Origin: Adiantum capillus-veneris
Taxonomy: Eukaryota > Streptophyta > Polypodiopsida > Polypodiales > Pteridaceae
Direction: 5' to 3'
Length of the DNA: 64,000 bases
Assembly (NCBI GenBank): GCA_014529385.2
Contig: CM043954.1
Location: 99,038,747-99,102,746, forward strand
In this document: one piece after another, positions 57,383-64,000 of the stretch
How positions within the stretch are numbered: the stretch's first letter is position 1
Layout: every line of letters starts with the position of its first letter
The notes under the pieces: model-generated
The model's input: only the letters and a program-made list of their open reading frames with translations
What the model was told of the DNA's origin: nothing
Database searches by the model: none
Translations under genes and position numbers: made by a program

Positions 57383-58631
57383 TTACTGACGATGGGACTG
57401 ACATGGTTTTGTCATGCTGAGACTTTTTGACCCTTTGACTGGCTTTGATACTGGTTGTATATGAAAAAGGCTTAAAATAATTGATTCTGAATTTTCCTGG
57501 TCTTCAATTCCCAAAATACCAGTATCATTATTCTTGGGAGTCTCTTTGTCATCTGAATAATATAGCTTGATTTTGGCCCCATTATACACACCTAGGAGCA
57601 GTAACCCAGATAAATCTTTAAGCCTTACTGTGCCGTTGGAAAACACCCAGTCAACTTCATATGGACCAGCCCAAGCCATCTTTAAGTTTGGTTTCTTAGG
57701 ACCCAGTTTAGATTGGTAGAGAAGAACCAAATCTCCTTTCTGAAACTCCCTAACTTTGATACGTCTATCATGCCAGTGTTTCCTTTTGCTGAACAATTTC
57801 TTGTTCCATCATAGCCCTTTGTCTTAACTCATCCAACTATGTTAACTCCTCTAGTCTCTGTTTAAGATTGTGGTTAAAATCCAATCCATATTCTATTGCC
57901 ATCCTGAGACTAGGAATTACAAATTCCATAGGCACGACGGCTTCAGTGCCGTACACCATCCAGAATGGTGTTAGTCCAGTGCTGACCTTATAGGTTGTCC
58001 TATATGCGAAGAGAGAAATCTGGAGCTTCAGATCCCATTGGTGTGGCTCCTTATGCATAATCTTAGTGAGAATGGTCTTGTTACTGCTGTCTACTTGCCC
58101 ATTGCATCTGGGATAATATGGTGTTGATTTTTGATGCTTTACTGAGAGCATTTCCATTAGAATGTCCATAGTATCATTTATAAAGTGTGTTCCCTGATCA
58201 AACACAATCTCCACAGGACATCCATAGCGGCATATAATATTTTCAAATAAGAATACAACAGTGGAATTTGTGGTATTGTCGGGAAGAGCCTTAGCTTCCA
58301 CCCATTTGGTGATAGAACAAGTGGCCATCAATATATACCTATTCTTTCTTGGAGTAATTTTGTTGAATGGACCCATAAAATCCAGACCCCATTTCGTAAA
58401 CACTCCCAATGGCTAGACTAGAGTTAGAGGAGTCATATCTACTGATGTGGGTCTACCCATCCTCTGGCATATATCACATGTTTTAGAAAAGCTTCTACCA
58501 TTAGCTATTAAAGTTTGCCACCACAATCCAGCCTGCAAAATCTTCTTGTAAGTAATATCAATAGAGAAATGTCCTCCAAAATCCCCATCATGTGCCTCTG
58601 AAATAACTTGCATTCTCCCTTCCATAGGCAC
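57383..58631 (-). pseudogene. Ty3/gypsy G6 integrase
   Basis: 58631-58413: zinc domain SEAHDGDFGGHFSIDITYKK ... KTCDICQRMGRP (HHCC). 58409-57837: GLDFMGPFNKITP (D), EIVFDQGTHF (D), RCNGQVDSSNKTI (the glutamate is replaced by D), AYRTTYKVSTGLTPFWMVYGTEAVVP. 57796-57383: REFQKGDLVLLYQSKLGPKKPNLKMAWAGPYEV (GPY module). Two breaks split the gene. The changed E suggests a dead enzyme. Confidence 0.9.
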
Positions 58632-60205
58632 ACATATTCAAAGAACCCCATCTATTCCCAGTTTGTAAAGTGATCCACCAATGATAGTGAACTTCAGACT
58701 CTTAATAATCAAAGCCTTCTTCTGATTCTAAGTCCAGTTGTCTAGGAATCCTCCCTTAGAAAGAAACTGATATACATCATACAACTCTAGATCAGTTGTT
58801 TCTTCAATTGTTATCTGAAATAGTTCTGCATCCACTGGCTCATCTCTCAAGGATGCCTCAGAGTAGCCATCCGTACTCCTGGTGGACAGGAAATCAACAC
58901 CATAGTGGGTTTTACCGGGCTTATGAAAAATGCGAAACTCAAATTGCATCAAGAACATCATCCATCTTATCAGTTTGCCTTGAAAAATGCCTTTGATAAT
59001 AAAAAATAATAATGCCTGATGATCCACATAAAAATGACATAGCTTGCCCAGCATTCGAAATTTAGTAGCGTTGAAAACCATTCCTAAGGCTTCTCTTTCA
59101 GTAGTGGTATATCCTTCTTCAGCCTGACTGAATCTCCGACTGGCAAAATACATAGGATAATCAATCCTCCCTTCTCGCTGAGCTAATATTTCTCCCATCG
59201 CCAGTCCTGAAGCATCTACATGTACATGAAAAATGACATCCCAATTCGGTTGTTGAAGTATAGGCTTCCTGATAATGGAATTCTTCAAATTCTGAAAGCT
59301 CTCCTCACATTCAGTAGTCCAATTGAACTTGTTGTTCTTCTTTGTGAGCTCATACAAAGGTAATGCCTAGGAAGAAAATTGATACACAAATCTTCTATAG
59401 AAATTGATATATCCCAAGAAAGAGCTTAGTTCTGATGCATTGTGGGGCAGCTTGGTCTGTTGGACACACTGAATTTTGTCATTGGCCATTTTTATACCAT
59501 TTTTGGACACTACATGTCCCAGTAGTTGTCCTTCCCAGACCAAGAAAACAGACTTGAATGGGTTCAAACAGATCCTCTTTTCCTGACAACACTGGAAAAC
59601 CATTTCTAGAAAAAGTAAATGCTTATCCTCTGTTGAATATATAGTTAAGTCATCCATAAATATGGCAAGGAATCGGTGGAGAAATTCACTGAATATTTCC
59701 GTCATACATCGTTGGAAATTTGTTGGAGCATTGCAAAGACCAAACGGCATAACCAGACACATGAATGCTCCCCACTCAGTAATAAAAGTAGTTCTACTCC
59801 TATCCTCAGGAACAATCTGTAACTGGTTATAAACACTATAACCATCCATAAAGCTATACATCTCATATCCTGCAATTTTGTCAAGCAACATGTCCGTAAA
59901 TGGTAATGGAAAAGGATCCTTGATGGTCTGAGCATTCAACTTTCGATAATCCACACAGACCCTAAGCTTTCCATTTTTCTTGGGCACTACCACAATAGGA
60001 AATAACTAGTCACTATACTGGCTACTTCAGTAATGAACCCAGCCTTTAGAAGGTTATCAATTTCTTTCTTGACCTTCTTAGCATAATTGGGATTCATTCT
60101 GTACCTTTGCAACCGCACTTGTCTGGCATCTGGTTTCAATGGTATTTGATGTTGACATACCTTTGGATCTACTCCCTTGAGATCAGTATGTTCCCATGCG
60201 AACAC
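58632..60205 (-). pseudogene. Ty3/gypsy G6 reverse transcriptase and RNase H
   Basis: 60205-59993: MFAWEHTDLKGVDPKVCQHQ and YRMNPNYAKKVKKEIDNLL. 59993-59367: MVVPKKNGKLRVCVDYRKLN, SFMDGYSVYNQLQIV, FMCLVMPFGLCNAPTNFQR, AIFMDDLTIYS (catalytic DD), LLGHVVSKNGI and FLGYINFYRRF. 59357-58728: RNase H with VHVDASGLAMGEIL, YFASRRFSQAEEGYTTTERE and FYVDHQALLFFI. Single RNase H only, as in G1. Few stops, so G6 pol is fairly young. Confidence 0.92.
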
Positions 60206-61080
60206 ATCTTTGTACTATTGGAACATGTATCGGGCCTTCTCTTTCATGACTGGATTTAGATGTTTGTTGACTCTGATCAATCTAGGATTCTCCTTAGAAC
60301 CTAGATTCCATTCCTCTATTTCTTGATCATCTGGAAGAAACCAATTAGTCCCACCACCCTTTCATTTGGTTGACTCCTCAGCATAATCCCAAGACGGTCC
60401 TCTGAGCTCTGAACTGCTATTCTAATTTTCAGTAACTTCTCCAGATTGTGCTTGTTCAGAAGCCGCTGGCGTACTGGAATCAACTGGTTCTTTCGGCCTT
60501 CCAGTTAGCTGAACTGGTCGTTCCCCAAAATTCAGTTTAGTGAACTGATCTGGAAATTGCTTCTTTTGCTTTTCAGCGTGACCTTTATCCAATAATACTG
60601 CGTTGAGATTTATTTCAGCTACTAATGGAAAAATATTCATTGCCACCAACATCCTTTTAGTTTTCTTCACCTTATACTTCTGGCAGATCTCTTTTGGTCG
60701 TAGCTGCTTTCTGCAGCTCCTAGTGTTGTTCATCTGAATTTGAATTCAGCTTTACTGGCACCTTGTATTGTCAGAGTCTAATTGGCATAGTCATGAACAA
60801 CCTGTGCTATTCGCAACCATGGGTGCCCCAGTAGCATCCCATATGCGCCTTGCACATCTAGTACTACGAAGCTGGTCTTGAACTTTTCCTTGCCCACCCT
60901 TATCTACATACTCTCTATCATCCCATTTGCCTGCACAACTCGATGATCCACCATTCGAGCTTTGAAGGGTGTTGGTTTCAGTTTTGAAGGGTGTTGGTTT
61001 CAGTTTTGTGATACCCATTCTGAAGGTGTTCCCCTAGGATATTTACTCAAGCTCCTCCATCCATTATCACACCAGAGAGT
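60206..61080 (-). pseudogene. Ty3/gypsy G6 aspartic protease and linker
   Basis: VIMDGGA then TGA and VNIL at about 61060-61030 is the active site, with a stop in place of the glycine. LLGHPWL-like MLLGHPWLRIAQ near 60830-60800 is the end motif. A 22-bp tandem duplication at 60961-61004 shifts the frame in between. The linker 60733-60422 is open, with LVAMNIFPLVAEINLNAVLL. Confidence 0.75.
60961..61004. repeat. 22-bp tandem duplication in the G6 protease
   Basis: TTTGAAGGGTGTTGGTTTCA plus GT, twice and identical. Not a multiple of three, so it breaks the frame. Confidence 0.92.
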
Positions 61081-62400
61081 GGCTCCCACTGTTTCCTAAC
61101 CTTGTAGTCTACTTGGATCACCGGTACTTCATCATCTCTGACATCAGCCAAGTCAACTGCTCTAGCTTCCACTTCAGCCTTTCTTTGTTGTCTGATGAAT
61201 TTAGTTGCTTCAAGCAAAGTTTTTTTAATATCATCTAGTTCAACTGTGAGTTTTTGAATTATTTAACAGATCTTGACATGAATTTCTTCCCTCTCTTGAT
61301 GAGAGTTATTGTTAGAACGAATCGGAAGTATCTGTACAATACCATTCCTCTGTTCCGGTGCCTTCAATGCCCCTTTCAATGTTTTTTGTTGCAGTTATAT
61401 CTGATTTAACGCTCCCTAATTCCTCCATCAGTCCCTGAATTGCATCCAACATAGTCTCAAGAATCCCAGACCCTAAGTGATCTGGTTGTGCTTTCTCTGA
61501 AGATTGGGCTAGTATCTTCTGAGTGACCCGAGAATTATAACTTTTTGGCTTCTCTGGAATCTTCTTAACTAAATCTTCTGTGATATTAGCCGCCAATTCT
61601 CTCTACTCCTGCCATTCATCACTATCTTTTCTTAACCTTTGCCTTCCGCACCTCTCTCTGCTGAGCCCATTTGCTACTTTCAGGACTAACTGGTTTTGCC
61701 CGCTCATGTGGAATTTCCTCAATGACCACCCCTTTGCTGCGTGTAATTGCTCATACAAGAACTTGCTCTGGGGCCTTCGTCTCAGTAGCTGCAGTAGTAG
61801 GTGTTTTTGGACATTGAGCCGCAAAATGCCCATACTTGCCACAAGTATAACAGTTCAGACTTCGATTCCAAAAATTACCACGACCCCGGCCCCGAACAGT
61901 ACCCTCCTGGTACCTGTCGCGCCTAGTACCGGTACCACTGGTACCTGATTTCTCTTCTTGGGGTGCACTGGTAGTCTCCACTTTGATTGGTTCAGCATTG
62001 GTAAATGCCACTACAGACAAATCTTTTCCCTTCTTGAAGTGATGAATGCGAATGCCACAAAATTTTTCCATAAATGACCATATGCTTTGCAATAGGTACA
62101 CTGTGGACATTCATTGGAAACATGATATTTAGATTTAGACTTTGAACACCAAGTTCCATTCTTCTAATTGGTTGCCTGGTGTGGCCGGGCCATCTCATCA
62201 ATCTTTCTTGACCAACACCCCTTCTTGGCTTTGTCTTTGCTCTTTTCATCTGGGCTGCTTCCAGAGCTACTGGAGGTCTTACTGGAATCAAAATTCTCAG
62301 TGGAAGAATTACTACTACTGGACCTCCTCTTCTTGTGACTCCTCTCCTTATTTGTTGTTCAAGCTTCAAGGCGTGCTGGAGAGACAAATTGGACAACTGC
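61081..62400 (-). pseudogene. gag: Ty3/gypsy G6 gag, N-terminus deleted
   Basis: Minus strand. It starts at the junction with the truncated LTR with LLQLSNLSLQHALKLEQQI, a late capsid segment, so the capsid N-terminus is missing. Then a serine/lysine-rich region, a degenerate finger (CPQCTYCKAYGHLWKN near 62100), an RG-rich stretch (TVRGRGRGNFW) and an intact knuckle CYTCGKYGHFAAQC at about 61850-61810. 61596-61312 is open with SGILETMLDAIQGLMEEL. Several frameshifts. Confidence 0.8.
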
Positions 62401-62674
62401 AAAAGTGTTTGTAGTTTTAGATTCATAGTTCAGGAACAAGCAGTACAAGGTATAACGGATTGAAGCTCAAATGATTGATTGTAGCTCAGAAAATACTTGG
62501 AAGTTAATCCAAGAGAAGTAATAAGTAAGAAGCAAGAAGCCCAATTACAATGTAATGGGTCCTATTTATAGCCTTCTATAAGTTACTTTAGTAACTGCCG
62601 TGGTAATTATTGATGTGTGACTGATCCACTTCGGCTTTCCAGGAGACAATTCCCGCCTATCCTTGCCTTCTACA
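62401..62674 (-). mobile_element. Truncated 5' LTR of G6
   Basis: Starts TGTAGAAGG at 62674 and matches the 3' LTR to about 62401, where the 3' LTR goes on for another 180 bp. The LTR end, primer-binding site and gag start are deleted. TATA box at 62562-62570 is present. Confidence 0.85.
62562..62570 (-). promoter_or_regulatory. G6 LTR TATA box (5' LTR)
   Basis: Minus strand TATAAATAG in GGCTATAAATAGGACCC, same as in the 3' LTR. Confidence 0.6.
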
Positions 62675-62679
62675 CCTGT
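62675..62679. other. Right target-site duplication of G6
   Basis: CCTGT (minus strand ACAGG), partner of CATGT at 49409-49413. Confidence 0.75.
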
Positions 62680-64000
62680 CCAACACCCAAATCATCCATA
62701 AGGCGTTTGAGCCATACACACTCAATCGTAGCTGTGAAGAATTCCCTGTACTCAGTCTCAAACTGGAAGTGGCCAAAGTAGGTTTCTTCTTGCTCAACCA
62801 TGATATTCATGAGCTGCCAAGCATGAAACAAAAACCACTTGTGGTGTCAAAACAACCAGCCGAATTTAAGTCCAAAAAAGCATGTAAGTTTGGCGGCAAT
62901 GATCCCCCTTGGGATAAAACAAGCCAAGATGTAAAGTGCCACTCAAGTAGCAAAAAATCCTCTTGACATCTTGCCAATGCTTAGACCCTCGGCTATGCAT
63001 AAATCTGCTAACCTGTGAGACTAGGCATCATGAAGATTCAATTTCAAACCTATTTCCATGGGAGTGGCAATAGGTTTGCAATCCTCAAGTCCAAGTTTAC
63101 ATAGGAACGTCTATGTGTAACTTTTTTGACTCAAGACAATACCACCATCAGACTGCCTAAATTGTATACCCAAGTAATAATGCAACATCCCCAAATCTTT
63201 CATCTTGAAAGTAGCATTCAAATCAGCCTTAAATTCAGCAATATGTCTCTCGTTTGGTCTAGTGATCAGCAAATCATCTACATAAAGAACCACAATGAGA
63301 AGTACATCACCCTCACACTTTACATACAATGTGCTTTTTGTTGGACTGTTACAAAAACCTTGTTTGACCAAATAAGTGTTAGCCTTCTCATACCAAGCAC
63401 AAGGAGATTGCTTCAACCCATACAAAGCTTTGTTACATGTGCACACTTTATCTTCTTGTCCTTTCTTGACAAAACCGCGAGGCTATGTCACATAAACTTC
63501 CTCAAATATGTCACCATTCAAGAAGGCAGTAACAATGTCTGATTGATGTATATCCCAACCAAAATGAGCTACCAATACACATAGAAAACACATAGTAGTC
63601 ATACAACAAGTGGGAGAAAACGTCTCTTCAATATCTATGCTTTTTTGTTGTGCATAACCCTTTGCAATAGGTTGAGCCTTAGCGATCAATCTCACCATCC
63701 GGCTTGCGTTTCAACTTGTAAATCCACTTTGTACCAATAGCCTTTTTTCTAGGAGGCAAGTCACATAAATTCCATGTGTCATTTTCTATAAGTGCATCAT
63801 ATTTGGATTGAATGGCAGCCACCCAATTTTTTGAACTTTGTGCTTCATCAAAAGACAGAGGTTCCCCAACATCATGTAAGCTAGACATAGCCAAAGCATA
63901 ACAATCTAATGCATAAGATGCATGGCGACAGCCTGAACGAGTGAGACCAGACAAAGGTGCATCCAATTTACTGTCATGCAATTTATGCACCATCCATTTT
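62675..64000 (-). pseudogene. Ty1/copia K2 reverse transcriptase and RNase H, 5' part
   Basis: Enters from the right edge. 63993-63679: SFDEAQSSKNWVAAIQSKYDALIENDTW and IGTKWIYKLKRKPDGEIDR. 63698-63483: PIAKGYAQQKSIDIEETFSP, DIHQSDIVTAFLNGDIFEEVYV. 63446-63111: ALYGLKQSPCAWYEK, LYVDDLLITRPNE (catalytic DD), MKDLGMLHYYLGIQFRQ. Then a decayed stretch with PIATPMEIGLKL, SKHWQDVKRIF and, at the G6 junction, FETEYREFF...ECVWLKRLMDDLGV of RNase H. Frameshifts and stops at 63111, 63483 and several after. A different copia lineage from K1. Confidence 0.9.

Noticed and set aside
61812-61853. The second open frame over the G6 zinc knuckle on the plus strand (61580-61948)
   Set aside because: Shadow of the minus-strand gag, which has the intact CX2CX4HX4C motif.

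Overview
This 64 kb window is nuclear DNA of a land plant with a large, repeat-rich genome. It is built almost entirely of decayed LTR retrotransposons, nested in one another, plus long AG, AC and GT microsatellites. I see no intact host gene, rRNA, tRNA or CRISPR array. The retrotransposon lineages are plant-type: Ty3/gypsy with a second, plant-specific RNase H, Ty3/gypsy with an extra 3' ORF, and Ty1/copia. One decayed ORF at 36-38 kb loosely recalls an uncharacterised transposase-like family that I associate with bryophytes, lycophytes and ferns. A non-flowering plant is therefore possible but not shown.

Layout. 1-5474 is a minus-strand LTR element (family F1: 3' LTR, PPT, one long ORF, truncated 5' LTR) inserted in the gag of a plus-strand gypsy element, G1. 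5475-12148 is G1 gag-PR-RT-RH-IN plus a third, coiled-coil ORF. 12640-13858 is a second G1-type gag. 14026-14433 is an unknown minus-strand ORF cut by element G2. 14434-25791 is G2, a dual-RNase-H gypsy element split by a clean F1 solo LTR (22002-24739, 4-bp target duplication ATGA). 25792-30203 is the 5' part of another F1 element on the minus strand. Its interior holds tandemly duplicated ORF modules of unknown function. 30204-34399 is minus-strand gypsy gag-PR (G5). 35841-37700 is a badly decayed plus-strand ORF. 38932-40075 is a truncated gypsy gag-PR-RT (G4). 40089-47584 is G3, a minus-strand dual-RNase-H gypsy element with both LTRs. 48852-64000 is a three-level nest: copia K2 (minus) holds gypsy G6 (49414-62674), and the 3' ORF of G6 holds copia K1 (50960-55552, plus).

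All coding regions carry frameshifts and stop codons, and many of the stops are TAG where the family has glutamine, which fits C-to-T decay of methylated CAG. No element here looks able to move by itself. Three elements (K1, G6 and the 1-5474 element) have each lost the stretch from inside the 5' LTR into the internal region, including the primer-binding site.

The least explained content is the pair-wise duplicated modules at 25862-27346, the 3' ORFs of G1 and G6, the long ORF at 2612-4285, and the ORF fragment at 14029-14425. Calls rest on motif reading by eye. Lineage names are inferences.
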